The notes: generated from the letters alone by a model not told the origin. 64,000 bases of DNA from Chersky-840 sp963848335 (GCA_963848335.1 CAWKDD010000003.1:186001-250000), one strand, 5' to 3'; positions 37,874 through 47,182 are shown, counted from the first letter of the stretch. Numbers and translations are program-made.

Positions 37874-37901
37874 CGGGCGTCCCACTTCGGTGGGGCGCCC
37901 G
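37874..37901. terminator. UUCG-tetraloop terminator hairpin
   Basis: CGGGCGTCCCAC-TTCG-GTGGGGCGCCCG is a 12-bp stem (one G-T pair) capped by an extra-stable TTCG loop and followed by GTT. It lies between the convergent 37482 gene and the epimerase gene and should stop transcription from both. Confidence 0.7.
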
Positions 37902-37956
37902 TTGCGCGCCGGGCAGCTGACGTCCGCGAGGGCATGACCCCGCGGTCCGGGAGGAG

Positions 37957-38862
37957 CTACGCGGCGCGATCGCTCCACTGGTCGAGGACGTCGAGCAGCG
38001 TGCGGTCCAAGGTGAAGCGTGGCTCCCACCCCGTGGCCTCCCGCAACTTGGTCGGGTCGCCCCGCACGACGGGGACGTCGACGGGACGGGACAGCGAAGG
38101 GTCGACCTCGAAACGCAGATCGGTGCCCGCCAGCTCCTGGAGCTGGGCCGCCACGTCGGAGATGGCGACGTCCCGGCCGCTGCACACGTTGTAGACCTCC
38201 CCGGCGACGCCGCGCTCGGCGAGCAGGCGGTACGCCCGCACCACGTCGCGTACGTCGGTGAGATCACGCCGGGCGGTCAGGTTCCCGACCATGATGCTCT
38301 CGGCTCCGCTACGGCGCGCCCCCACGATGCGCTCGGCGAGGGCCGAGACCACGAAGGCCGACGATTGGCCCGGTCCCACGTGGTTGAAGGGGCGCACGCG
38401 CAACACCGGCAACCCGTAGGCCAGATGCTCCTGGATCCCGAGGTACTCGGCCGCCACCTTGGACACCGCGTAGGGAGTGACCGGGGCCAGGCGCTCGTCC
38501 TCGGTGACGGGCAACGACTCCTGGGGGACGGCACCGTAGACCTCGGCCGAGCTGGTCAACAGGACCCGCGGCGGATCGACACAGGCGCGCGCCGCCTCCA
38601 GCACGTACAGCGTCCCCGTGGCGTTGACCCGGAGGACCTCGCCGGGGTCGGTCCACGACCGACCCACGCTGGTGAACGCGGCCAGGTGGTACACGATCTC
38701 GGGCGCGGCCTCGGCCATGGCGCCCCGCACGGCATCCAGGTCGGTGATGTCCACCTCGTGGTCGATGGCCACGACGTCGTCCCCGCTCTCGACGAGATGG
38801 GCGGTGAGCCACGTGCCGACGAAGCCCCTCGCCCCCGTCACCAGCGCTCGCACGCGCCGCAC
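37957..38862 (-). CDS. NAD-dependent epimerase/reductase, GDP-6-deoxy-D-mannose reductase-like
   Basis: A 301-aa short-chain dehydrogenase with GARGFVGTWL (NAD loop), TSSAEVYG, catalytic YAVSK (YxxxK), HVGPGQSSAFVVSAL and RRDLTDVRDVVRAY, the pattern of Rmd (GDP-4-keto-6-deoxymannose reductase) and related GDP-mannose modifiers. It likely supplies a deoxyhexose for the adjacent glycosyltransferases. No GDP-mannose 4,6-dehydratase is seen nearby, so substrate assignment is tentative. GATAAT lies just upstream; a GTG at 38853 is an alternative start. Confidence 0.8.
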   Translation of the reverse strand: MRRVRALVTGARGFVGTWLTAHLVESGDDVVAIDHEVDITDLDAVRGAMAEAAPEIVYHLAAFTSVGRSWTDPGEVLRVNATGTLYVLEAARACVDPPRVLLTSSAEVYGAVPQESLPVTEDERLAPVTPYAVSKVAAEYLGIQEHLAYGLPVLRVRPFNHVGPGQSSAFVVSALAERIVGARRSGAESIMVGNLTARRDLTDVRDVVRAYRLLAERGVAGEVYNVCSGRDVAISDVAAQLQELAGTDLRFEVDPSLSRPVDVPVVRGDPTKLREATGWEPRFTLDRTLLDVLDQWSDRAA

Positions 38863-38863
38863 A

Positions 38864-40096
38864 TTATCGGGGACCGGCTCGAGAACCCGGCGCCCCGGGA
38901 CCCGAGCGCGACCGCGCCCACCGGTAGGCGGCCATGTGGTCCGCGGCGCTCGCCTCCCACGTGTGCGCGGCGGCCACCTCGAACCCGAGGCGGCGCCGGT
39001 CCTCGACGTCCGTCGATCCGTGCAGGACCTCTCCGAGACCGTCGGCGAGCTCGGGCACCGATCCCGGCGTCACCAGGACCGCCGCTCCCCCCGAGACCTC
39101 GGCCATGGCCGTTCCCGCCGTGGTGACGAGCGGGGTCCCACAAGCCAGGGCCTCGAGTGCCGGCAAACCGAACCCCTCCTCCAGCGCGGGGTAGGCGGCC
39201 ACCGCCGCCCGCCGCAGCAAGGCCGGCACGGCGTCGTCGGGAACGTACCCGGTACGCACGATCCGATCCCCGAAACGCGCTCGCCCCATGGCCCGGTCCA
39301 CCGCCTCGGTCCCCCACCCGGGACGCCCCGCCAGGACCAGTGACAGCTCGGGGTGGTCCTCGGCGACCCGGTCGAAGGCGGCCACCAGGTCCGGCACCGC
39401 TTTTCTGGGCTCGAGCGTTCCCACGAACAACACGTACGGAGGACGCACCCCCAGCCTGTGCAACATGGCCTCGTCCACGTCGGCGGTGCTGGACGCGCCC
39501 GACCCGGACCCGGGTCGGAAGCGCTCGTGGTCAACGCCGTGGGGGACCACGAAGACGCGACCGGTGGGGTGACACAGCTCTTGGAGCCGCTCCCCGGTCA
39601 GTCGGCTCACACACACGATGGCGTCGGCACGTCGCGCCGCCACCCGGATGGCGCGGCGGAACACGAGGACCTTGCTCCGCTCGTGCCATTCCGGGTGGTC
39701 CACGAAGGTGAGGTCGTGGATCGTCACCACCATGGGCAGCCGGGCGCGCTCGGGCATCGTGTAATGGGGGCCGTGGTGCACGTCGACCGAAGCCGCGCCG
39801 AGCAGGGCGGGCAGCCTTACCTGTTCCCAGGCGAGACGGGCGGGCCGAGACGCCGGCGCGCCCGCTCGGACCGTGTCACGGCGGTCGACCGGGACCGGAC
39901 CCGACACCAGGTGCCGCCAGCGCGGCCCGTCGCCGCGGCGGCACCACAACGTGAGCGCCACGTCGGGCCGGGACGCCAGCGCGGTGGCGAGGTCGATGGT
40001 GTAGCGCCCGGCGCCCACGGGCTGGGCGGGAACCGCGCTCACGTCCAGCGACAGCGCCAGCACGTCCCCCCCGTCGCCGGGATCCGTCTTGCTCAT
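38864..40096 (-). CDS. GT4-family glycosyltransferase (first of three)
   Basis: A 410-aa GT-B enzyme read from ATG 40096, which overlaps the stop of the next gene as ATGA. It has the N-terminal AQPVGAGRYTIDL acceptor-domain loop, VVTIHDLTF, PYVLFVGTLEPRKAV and the nucleotide-sugar-binding EEGFGLPALEALACGTPLV (E-x7-E). It probably transfers a hexose, mannose or rhamnose from a nucleotide sugar on the cytoplasmic face. Three such enzymes in a row suggest sequential addition of residues to one surface glycan. Confidence 0.88.
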   Translation of the reverse strand: MSKTDPGDGGDVLALSLDVSAVPAQPVGAGRYTIDLATALASRPDVALTLWCRRGDGPRWRHLVSGPVPVDRRDTVRAGAPASRPARLAWEQVRLPALLGAASVDVHHGPHYTMPERARLPMVVTIHDLTFVDHPEWHERSKVLVFRRAIRVAARRADAIVCVSRLTGERLQELCHPTGRVFVVPHGVDHERFRPGSGSGASSTADVDEAMLHRLGVRPPYVLFVGTLEPRKAVPDLVAAFDRVAEDHPELSLVLAGRPGWGTEAVDRAMGRARFGDRIVRTGYVPDDAVPALLRRAAVAAYPALEEGFGLPALEALACGTPLVTTAGTAMAEVSGGAAVLVTPGSVPELADGLGEVLHGSTDVEDRRRLGFEVAAAHTWEASAADHMAAYRWARSRSGPGAPGSRAGPR

Positions 40097-41202
40097 GCCA
40101 ACGAGTTCCACAGCGCCACGTGGGCTCGCGCCGCCGTCTCCCAGGTCAAGCTGGCGGCGCGTGCCTTTCCCGCTACGGTCAACCGCCCGCGCCACGCGTC
40201 GTCGGTCGCCACCGACACCAGGGCCCGGGCGATCTCGTCGGTCCGGGTCGGGTCCACCTCCAGCGACGCGCCTCCCGTCGTCGGGAGCGGGCTGGCCACC
40301 ACGGGGGTCCCGTACCGCATGGCCTCGACCGGGGGAAGTCCGAATCCCTCTTCGAAGGGGACGTAGGCGAGCAGCCGGGCCCGGGCGTACAGCGACGCCA
40401 GCGTGGCGTCGTCGACCCGGCCCGTGAACACGACGCCCTCCCCGTGCTCGGGCTCCGGACCCCATCCCGGTGGCCCCACCACCACCAGCGGCCACGGCTC
40501 GGGAAGTGAGCGGCGAGCGATCCCGTAGGCCTCGAACAACCGCGACAGGTTCTTGCGGGGCTCGAGGGTGCCCACCGACAACAGGAACTCGCCCCGCACC
40601 CCGAGCCGTTCGAGCAGCGTCGTGGCGCCGTCGTCGTCGGGGTCGGGCAGGATGTCGGACCCGAGGGGGATCACCGAGACGGCGCCCTCGGGGGCGCCCG
40701 CCAGCGCGATGTCGCGCGCCACGGCTTCGGAGGGCACCACGAAGTGCGCCGCCCGGTGCAGGGCGCGTTGCAGCGCCGCCTCGTGCCACCGCCTGCCCCG
40801 GCGCGGGTAGTCCTCGGGACGATGTCGCCACGCCACGTCGTGGACAGCGACGACCTCGACGGACCGGCGCGCCGCCGGCACCGCCAGGGATATGGCGTGC
40901 ACGATGTCGAAACCCTCGGGAGCGCGCACGATGCTGCGGTCCCACGATCGTGTGAGTATCGGCCCCGGCAGGCGCGACAAGATGAGCCGGCGCCCGAACA
41001 CCTCGAGCGGGTCGCGTCCGGTTCCCCCGACGGAGCGACTCGCGTACAAGGTCACCTCGGGCACCTCGACGTGCGCGTCCTGGAGCACGGCCAAGCCGCG
41101 CAACAGCCCCCGCACGTAGGTGCCGATCCCTCCCGGCACACGGCGTCGCAGCTGCTCCGCCACGAGCAGGACAGAGCCAACGCGGCGTGACCCGTCGTCC
41201 AT
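40093..41202 (-). CDS. GT4-family glycosyltransferase (second of three)
   Basis: A 369-aa GT-B enzyme from ATG 41202 with a good RBS (AGGAG, 5 nt). Motifs: PGGIGTYVRGLLRGL, VVAVHDVAW, LLSVGTLEPRKNL and FEEGFGLPPVEAMRYGTPVV. It shares the overall design of its neighbours but is not a recent duplicate; the acceptor-side halves differ strongly. It is coupled downstream to the first GT4 gene and lies 7 bp after the third. Confidence 0.88.
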   Translation of the reverse strand: MDDGSRRVGSVLLVAEQLRRRVPGGIGTYVRGLLRGLAVLQDAHVEVPEVTLYASRSVGGTGRDPLEVFGRRLILSRLPGPILTRSWDRSIVRAPEGFDIVHAISLAVPAARRSVEVVAVHDVAWRHRPEDYPRRGRRWHEAALQRALHRAAHFVVPSEAVARDIALAGAPEGAVSVIPLGSDILPDPDDDGATTLLERLGVRGEFLLSVGTLEPRKNLSRLFEAYGIARRSLPEPWPLVVVGPPGWGPEPEHGEGVVFTGRVDDATLASLYARARLLAYVPFEEGFGLPPVEAMRYGTPVVASPLPTTGGASLEVDPTRTDEIARALVSVATDDAWRGRLTVAGKARAASLTWETAARAHVALWNSLA

Positions 41203-41209
41203 CGGGCTC

Positions 41210-42388
41210 CTAGCGGGCGCGCGCCGCGTCGGAGTAGAGCTGGGCCAGTCCGGTCCCGCACGCCTCCCACGTGAATCGCGCCGCGCGGCACCTTCCCTTG
41301 TCGACGAGCGCGGCGCCGGCGTCGGCGTCACCGAGCACCGACACGAGGGCGCCGGCCAGCGCGTCGACGTCACGAGGCGCCACGAGCACGGCGGCGTCAC
41401 CGACGATCTCGGGCACCGCCCCGGCCGCGCTCGCCACCACGGGCACACCCGCCGCCATCGCCTCGAGGGGAGGGAATCCGAATCCTTCGTACACCGAGGG
41501 GAACGCCAGGACCCGGGCCCCGGACAACCAGTGCTCCAGGGCGTCGTCGGCCACGTAGCCGAGCTGGACGATCCGCTCGCGCCACGGTGACGCCTCGACC
41601 GCGGCGTGGAAGGCATCGGCTCCCCAGCCGTCGGCACCGGCGATCACCAGCGCGACGTCGGGAAAGGCGTGGGCGACGGCGCCGAAGGCGCGCACCAGGC
41701 CCGGGTAGTCCTTGCGCGGCTCGACGGTCCCCACCGCCAGGACGTAGCTGGAGGTCCCCGCGGGCAGGGGTGGTCCGCCCAAGGGCGCGACCGATGACGC
41801 CCCCGGGGCCGGACGCGGCTGCACCACGTCGCCGAAGGGAACGCCGTGGTACACGACGCGCACGCGCCCGGGATCGACCCCGAACGCCTCCACCACTTCG
41901 TCGGCCACGAAGCGCGACGGCGTGTGCACCCAGGCGCCGGCGGCCACGGCCCGGCGGACCAGGCGCGGGAACTCGAGCGAGGCGCGGTCACAGAGCTCGG
42001 GGAAGCGCACCATGGTGAGGTCGTGCACGGTCACGACCCGAGCCGCGCTTCGACTGGGGGGGACGACGTAGTTGGTCCCGTGGACGACATCGGCACGGCC
42101 CACGAACCATTCGATGGAGGGCCCGGGAAGATGTGACCACGCCAGATGCAGGGGCCGGGCGGGCATGGCCCGCTGCCGGACGAGGACACCGGGCGGTACC
42201 AGGGGCGTGAGCCATCGCCGGCGGCGCCAGGTGACGGCGAAGGCGTCCACCTCGAGCTCGGCGTGGGGGACGAGCCCGCGCAGGGCACCCTCGCAGAATC
42301 GACCCACCCCGGTTCTGGTGCCGAGCAGCGGCGTGGCGTCCAGCGCCACCCGGAGCCGCTCGCTCTCGGGTGGCGCGTTCTCCGGCAC
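41210..42388 (-). CDS. GT4-family glycosyltransferase (third of three)
   Basis: A 392-aa GT-B enzyme with GTRTGVGRFCEGALRGL, VVTVHDLTM, YVLAVGTVEPRKDY and YEGFGFPPLEAMAAGVPVV. The GTG at 42388 is chosen because the domain begins about eight codons later and the frame upstream is not protein-like. It opens the three-gene glycosyltransferase run and is divergent from cofD across a 60-bp spacer. Confidence 0.85.
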   Translation of the reverse strand: MPENAPPESERLRVALDATPLLGTRTGVGRFCEGALRGLVPHAELEVDAFAVTWRRRRWLTPLVPPGVLVRQRAMPARPLHLAWSHLPGPSIEWFVGRADVVHGTNYVVPPSRSAARVVTVHDLTMVRFPELCDRASLEFPRLVRRAVAAGAWVHTPSRFVADEVVEAFGVDPGRVRVVYHGVPFGDVVQPRPAPGASSVAPLGGPPLPAGTSSYVLAVGTVEPRKDYPGLVRAFGAVAHAFPDVALVIAGADGWGADAFHAAVEASPWRERIVQLGYVADDALEHWLSGARVLAFPSVYEGFGFPPLEAMAAGVPVVASAAGAVPEIVGDAAVLVAPRDVDALAGALVSVLGDADAGAALVDKGRCRAARFTWEACGTGLAQLYSDAARAR

Positions 42389-42435
42389 CGGTCGAGCCTT
42401 GCACACCGGGCGCCGGGGGCCCGCGCTCGGACCGT

Positions 42436-42441
42436 TAGCCT
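42436..42441 (+). promoter_or_regulatory. -10 element TAGCCT, leaderless promoter of cofD
   Basis: TAGCCT lies 7 nt before the GTG at 42449, the commonest spacing among leaderless starts in this window. Confidence 0.55.
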
Positions 42442-42448
42442 GGCGCCC

Positions 42449-43405
42449 GTGATCACCGCCCTCGCAGGAGGAGTCGGGGCCGCCCGTCTCCTGCGCGGCC
42501 TCGTGCGCGTCGTGGCGCCCACCGACGTCACGGCCGTGGTCAACACGGGGGACGACACCGACCTCCACGGCCTGCACATCAGCCCCGACCTCGACACCGT
42601 GACCTACACCCTGGCCGGCCTCAACGACGACGAGCGCGGCTGGGGCCTCGCCGGGGAGACGTGGGAGGTCATGGACGGCCTCGCACGGCTGGGGGGCGAG
42701 ACCTGGTTCCGCCTGGGCGACCACGACCTGGCCACCCACCTGTACCGCACCCAGCGGCTCGCCGACGGCGCCAGCCTGTCCCAGGTCACGTCCGAGATCA
42801 CCGCGGCATTGGGTGTCACGACGAGCCTCGTGCCGATGTCGGACGATCCCGTGCGGACCCGTCTGATGCTCGCCGGCGGTCCCGAGGTCTCGTTCCAGGA
42901 GTACTTCGTGGCGCGGCGCCACGCCGTCGCCGTCGAGTCCGTCCGGTTCGTCGGCGCCGAGGCCGCGGTGCCCGCCCCCGGGGTGCTCGGCGCCATCGCC
43001 GGCGCCGAGGTCGTCGTGGTGTGCCCCTCCAACCCCATCGTCTCGATCGGCCCCGTGCTGGCCGTGCCCGGTCTCGCCGACGCCCTGGCGGCCCGCCGCC
43101 ACCACGTCGTGGCCGTGTCCCCCATCATCGCCGGCGCGGCCCTCAAGGGTCCCGCCGACCGGCTCCTGTCGGAGCTGGGACATGAAGCCACGGTGGTGGG
43201 CGTGGCACGCCTGTACGCGGGGTTCGTGGGCACGCTGGTGATCGACGGAGCCGACTCCGCGTCGGCGGATGCCGTCGAGGCCTGCGGGGTGCGTTGTGTC
43301 GTGGCCCCCACCGTCATGCACACGCCGGAGCACGCCGCACAGCTCGCCTCGCTCCTCCTCGAGGTGGGCCGCGCCTCGGCCGCGCCCGCCGGCGGCCGGA
43401 GGTGA
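42449..43405 (+). CDS. cofD: 2-phospho-L-lactate transferase (F420 biosynthesis)
   Basis: A 318-aa CofD/FbiA-family enzyme: ALAGGVGAARLLRGL at the N-terminus, VVNTGDDTDLHGLHISPDLDTV, and CPSNPIVSIGPVLAVPG, all hallmark segments. It transfers the phospholactate/phosphoenolpyruvate-guanosyl moiety onto the deazaflavin Fo, giving F420-0 or its dehydro form. The leaderless GTG start is supported by the -10 box. It overlaps cofE by four bases (GTGA). Confidence 0.95.
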   Translation: MITALAGGVGAARLLRGLVRVVAPTDVTAVVNTGDDTDLHGLHISPDLDTVTYTLAGLNDDERGWGLAGETWEVMDGLARLGGETWFRLGDHDLATHLYRTQRLADGASLSQVTSEITAALGVTTSLVPMSDDPVRTRLMLAGGPEVSFQEYFVARRHAVAVESVRFVGAEAAVPAPGVLGAIAGAEVVVVCPSNPIVSIGPVLAVPGLADALAARRHHVVAVSPIIAGAALKGPADRLLSELGHEATVVGVARLYAGFVGTLVIDGADSASADAVEACGVRCVVAPTVMHTPEHAAQLASLLLEVGRASAAPAGGRR

Positions 43406-44130
43406 CCTCCACCGCCCCGGGCCCGAACCCGCCCGGCACCCTCACCGTGCTCCCCGTCACGGGGATGGGAGAGGTCCACCGGGGCGACGACCTCGCCACC
43501 ATGATCGCCGGACTGGTAGCGCTCATCGACGGCGACGTCGTCGTCGTCACCCAGAAGATCGTGTCCAAGTCCGAAGGTGCGGTAGTGCCGATCGTCCCCG
43601 ACGACCCCGACGACCGGCTGCGCGTCATCGAGTCAGAGTCCGTCCGCATCCTGCGGCGCCGTGGCGACCTCGTCATCTCCGAGACCCGCCACGGGTTCAT
43701 CTGCGCCAACGCCGGGGTCGACCTGTCCAACGTCGAGCGCGGCTGGGCGGCGCTGCTCCCCGAGGACTCCGATCGCTCGGCGCGACGCATCCGCGACGGG
43801 CTGCGCGCCGCCACGGGTCGCGAGGTGGCGGTCGTGGTGTCCGACACCTTCGGCCGGGCGTGGCGCAAGGGTGTCGTCGACGTGGCCATCGGCTGCGCCG
43901 GGCTGGCCGCGGTCGTGGACCTGCGGGGCACCGCGGACGCCATGGGACGCGATCTCGTGGCCACCGAGGTGTGCGTGGCCGACGAGGTGGCGTCCGCCGC
44001 GGAGCTCGTCATGGGCAAGGCTTCCTCGGTCCCCGTGGCGGTCGTGCGCGGCGTCGACCGCAGCTGGCTCCGGCGGGGGTCTGTGTCCGAGGAGATCCTC
44101 CGGCCCGCCGCCGAAGACCTTTTCCGCTGA
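43402..44130 (+). CDS. cofE: F420-0:gamma-glutamyl ligase
   Basis: A 242-aa CofE-type ligase with LPVTGMGEVHRGDDL, VVVTQKIVSKSEGAVV, ISETRHGFICANAGVDLSNV and VVVSDTFGRAWRKGVVDVAIGCAGL. It adds gamma-linked glutamates to F420-0. Mycobacterial FbiB carries an extra C-terminal nitroreductase-like domain; here the protein stops after the ligase domain, and a separate nitroreductase lies at 60116. GTG 43402 overlaps the cofD stop. Confidence 0.94.
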   Translation: MTSTAPGPNPPGTLTVLPVTGMGEVHRGDDLATMIAGLVALIDGDVVVVTQKIVSKSEGAVVPIVPDDPDDRLRVIESESVRILRRRGDLVISETRHGFICANAGVDLSNVERGWAALLPEDSDRSARRIRDGLRAATGREVAVVVSDTFGRAWRKGVVDVAIGCAGLAAVVDLRGTADAMGRDLVATEVCVADEVASAAELVMGKASSVPVAVVRGVDRSWLRRGSVSEEILRPAAEDLFR

Positions 44131-44141
44131 GCGCAGCGCCC

Positions 44142-44162
44142 GGCTCGCCAGGTCGGCGAGCC
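44142..44162. terminator. Bidirectional hairpin between cofE and the epimerase gene
   Basis: GGCTCGCC-AGGTC-GGCGAGCC is a perfect 8-bp inverted repeat with a 5-nt loop in the 68-bp gap between convergent genes. There is no T-run. Confidence 0.5.
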
Positions 44163-44198
44163 CGAGGCGCGCCTGCGGGGACCCGCCGGCCGCCCCGA

Positions 44199-45154
44199 TC
44201 AGCGAGTCGACTGACCCCGCGTGTAGCGGAGCACGCCGTCGACTCCGTCGCCCAGCGTGGTCCAGGACCGCCATCCCAGATGGATGCCGGCGCGTTCGGG
44301 GTCGAGGGAGCTGCGCTGGATCTCTCCCGCCCGGGCCGGAGCATGGACCGGTGGGACCGTCGGACCCGGCTCGTTCGGCCATGACGCGGGCCAGCTCGTT
44401 GACCGACACCTCTTGTCCCGTTCCCGATGTTGAGCACCAGCCCCCCGCCGCGCGTCCCCGCCCGGACGAAGGCGTCCACCACGTCGTCGACGTACACGAA
44501 GTCGCGTGTCTGCTCACCGTCGCCGAAGATCGTGACCGGCTCGCCTTCGAGCAGCCTGTCCGAGAAGATCGCCACCACGCCCGCCTCTCCGTGAGGGTCC
44601 TGGCGCGGCCCGTAGACGTTGGCGAGCGCCAGGGCGCAGAACTCGAGCGCATGCAGCTCCCGGTACGCCACGAGATAGTCGATGGCCGACATCTTCGACA
44701 CGCCGTAGGGCGAGAGCGGCCGGCGGGGGTGCGACTCCTTGACGGGCAGCTCGGCAGGATCGCACTCGCCGTAGAGCGTGCCTCCACTGGCGGCGAAGGC
44801 CACCCGGGCCGTCCCTGCCGCCCGGGCACCCTCGAGCACGCGCAGCGTCCCCAGGATGTTGACGTCGGCGTCGAACACGGGGCGTTGCACCGACACCCGG
44901 ACGTCGGCCTGGGCGGCCAGGTGGAACACCACTTCGGGCCGCCGTCTGGCCATGACCTCGACGAGCTCGTCGGAGCGCACGTCGAGCTGGTGGAAGGTGA
45001 GGGCGTGGGAGGCCGAAGCCCGGGCTTCGGCCAGGTTGGCGAGCGAGCCGGTGGAGAGGTTGTCGACCACGTCGACGGCGTGTCCTTCGGCGAGGAGGCG
45101 GTCCACGAGATTGGACCCGATGAACCCGGCTCCGCCCGTCACCATCACCTGCAC
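44199..45154 (-). pseudogene. NAD-dependent epimerase (GalE-like), two frame breaks as sequenced
   Basis: From GTG 45154 (RBS GGGAGG, 5 nt), the frame reads TGGAGFIGSNLVDRLL, FHLAAQADVRVSVQRP, YGVSKMSAIDYL and DFVYVDDVVDAF, a UDP-glucose 4-epimerase-type dehydrogenase. Near 44416 one extra base throws NIGNG(QEVSVNELARVMAE) out of frame. Near 44350 a second extra base hides the natural end (LGWRSWTTLGDGV...). Correcting both gives about 317 residues ending at TGA 44199-44201. Both shifts fall in conserved parts, so sequence error is more likely than decay. It is the last gene of the rmlB-led operon. Confidence 0.75.
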
Positions 45155-45197
45155 ACCGACCTCCCGTGCTCGGACCGCCGGCATCCGCCCTCCGCCC

Positions 45198-46287
45198 TCA
45201 CGACGCCATCTCCGCCGGCACACGGGCGCCGGTGAGCCTGGCGCCCTCGGGCACGACCGCCTCGTCGCCCACCACCGTCACCGGCCACAGCTCACATCCC
45301 TCGGCCACCACGCAGTCGCGGCCCAGGATCGACCCCGACACCCGCGCCCCGGCTCCCACCCGGGCACCGGGCAGGAGCACCGAGTGCTCGACGCGTGCCC
45401 CGCTGCCCCACCACGCTCCGGGCCCCGAGGACGCTGGCGGACACGGTGGCCTCTCCCGCCACCTGCGCGCCGATGCCCAGCAGGCTGGGGGGCAGCACCT
45501 CGCCCCGGACGCTGGGCGCGCCCAGGATCCACACCCCGAGCGACACCTGGTGGGCGTCGGGCGCCGGGGGACCGGGGCGCAGGCCCTCGAGCAGGTCGGC
45601 GTTGGCCTGCAGGTAGGCCTCGGGGGTTCCGGTGTCGAGCCAGTAGGCGTCGCTCGCCATGGCGTACACCGCCCCCTCCGCGGCCAGCGCCGGGAAGATC
45701 TCACGCTCGACCGACACCCGACGGCCTGTGGGGATGCGAGCCAGCACCGACGGCTCGAGGACGTAGGTCCCGGCGTTGATCAGGTTGGTGGGCACGCGGT
45801 CGGCGGCGGGTTTCTCGACGAACTCCAGGACCCGGCCGGTGTCGTCGGTGGGGACCACGCCGAAGCGCGTCGGGTCGGCCACCGCCTTCAGGTGGATCGT
45901 GGCCGCGGCCCCGTGCGAGCGGTGGAAGGCGACGAGCGCGGTGGTGTCGAGGTCGGTGAGGACGTCGCCGTTCACGACGATGAAGGTCTCGTCGATGGCC
46001 GCGTGCCGGGCTGCGAAGGCGATGGCGCCGGCGGTGTCGAGGGGCTCGGGCTCCACCGCGTAGTCGAGCCGGACACCGGCCGCCTCATGGTCGGGGTAGG
46101 CGGCGAAGAAGGCGTCGGGCTTGTACCCGAGGGACAACACCACCTCGTCGACGCCGTGCTCCCGGAGCTGGGCCAGGACCCGTTCGAGCATCGGCACTTC
46201 CACCACCGGCAGGAGCTGCTTGGGCGTCGTGTACGTGAGCGGGCGCAGTCTCGTCCCCTCGCCGCCCAGCAGGACGATGGCCTTCAC
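45198..46287 (-). CDS. NDP-sugar pyrophosphorylase with left-handed beta-helix tail; one frame break
   Basis: GTG 46287 opens GGEGTRLRPLTYTTPKQLLP, VNGDVLTDLD, VEKPAADRVPTNLINAG and WLDTGTPEAYLQAN, then hexapeptide-like repeats (GARVGAGARVSGSILGRDC). It resembles the actinobacterial mannose-1-phosphate guanylyltransferase/glucose-1-phosphate transferase group (ManC-like). The frame as given leaves the helix at the C4 run 45423-45426. Removing one base yields VLGPGAWWGSGARVEHSVLLPG and continues to TGA at 45198, about 362 aa. With manB and PGI/PMI it could complete GDP-mannose synthesis, although UTP or dTTP use cannot be excluded. Confidence 0.8.
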
Positions 46288-46315
46288 TTCCCCGGTGGCA
46301 CCATGGAGATCGGCG

Positions 46316-47167
46316 TCACGGCTTGGCCGTCGTCGGTGTGGTGGCCTTCGCCGGCGGAAGGGTGCTCGCCGTGGTGGACGTCGACGGCTTGGTCGTCGCC
46401 GTGGTGGCGGTCGACGGCTTGGTCGTCGCCGTGGTGGCGGTGGGAGTGGTCGTCGTCGGTGTGGGCGGAGCCGGGGTCGTGGTGGAGGTGGCCGTGCCGG
46501 CGCGGTCGGTCAGCATCGCCGTGATGGAGCTGGGCTTGGGGATCGAGGCCCCCGAGGGCACGAACGCCACCGTGATGAGCTGCCCGTCGGCGAGCTTGAC
46601 GGCGGTGGGATCGCGGAAGGTCACGGGATTGTTCGAGCCCGGGGGGGTGAAGCTCGGCCACATCTTGATGACGAGCTCGCCGGGCTTCCCGGCGTCGGGG
46701 GACCCCGCCGGGCACTTCTCGCCGTCGGTGTACTTCGCCTTGCCCGGGAGCTGCAGGACGCCCGGAGAGACCTTCAGCTTGGGGTACGACACCACGAAGC
46801 GGGCCAAGGTGGCGTTGTTGCCTGCGTCCGCGTTTGCGGTGGGAACGACCTGGATGACCCCGTCACCCTCGGTGCGGATCCCCGGCACCGGGGAGGTCGT
46901 CGCGTTGGGGTTCAGAGGGAGGTTGGGCTGGATCGTCCCGCAGATGTCGAACCCGAGCGCCTGGTACCAGTGGGCGCCGATCGCCGGTTGCACCGCCGGG
47001 GCCGGATGCTGGCGCTCGTACCGGCTGTAGACGATCAGGGCCACGCCGAGCAGGCAGATCAGGACCAGGCTGGAGTACCACTTGACGGGCATCTGCCCGC
47101 GGTAGCTCCGCCCTCCACCCGTGGCGCCGGCGCGCGCCACCCATTTTCCTGTATCTCCCCTGGGCAT
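46316..47167 (-). CDS. Membrane-anchored Thr-rich protein of unknown function
   Basis: A 283-aa product: basic N-terminus, one TM helix (WYSSLVLICLLGVALIVYS, residues 30-48), then an extracytoplasmic domain with conserved-looking FDICGTIQPNLP and two Cys, ending in a long Thr/Pro/Ala-rich tail (TTTPTATTATTKPST type). It may be a surface-anchored protein with a wall-spanning glycosylatable tail. The family is not recognised. It lies between the NDP-sugar pyrophosphorylase and a GT2 gene, which suggests a role in the same envelope pathway. Confidence 0.75.
   Translation of the reverse strand: MPRGDTGKWVARAGATGGGRSYRGQMPVKWYSSLVLICLLGVALIVYSRYERQHPAPAVQPAIGAHWYQALGFDICGTIQPNLPLNPNATTSPVPGIRTEGDGVIQVVPTANADAGNNATLARFVVSYPKLKVSPGVLQLPGKAKYTDGEKCPAGSPDAGKPGELVIKMWPSFTPPGSNNPVTFRDPTAVKLADGQLITVAFVPSGASIPKPSSITAMLTDRAGTATSTTTPAPPTPTTTTPTATTATTKPSTATTATTKPSTSTTASTLPPAKATTPTTAKP
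46381..46440 (-). repeat. Perfect 30-bp tandem duplication in the Thr-rich tail
   Basis: The 30-bp unit beginning TCGACGGCTTGGTCGTCGCC occurs twice in direct tandem without mismatch and codes for two copies of a Thr/Lys/Pro/Ser/Ala 10-mer (ATTATTKPST). It is in frame and probably variable in copy number. Confidence 0.85.
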
Positions 47168-47182
47168 GGTCGGCCAGCAACC

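Noticed and set aside
38864..42388. Tandem duplication of one glycosyltransferase gene
   Set aside because: The three GT4 enzymes share family motifs but their N-terminal halves and linkers differ strongly, so they are old paralogues and not a recent repeat.
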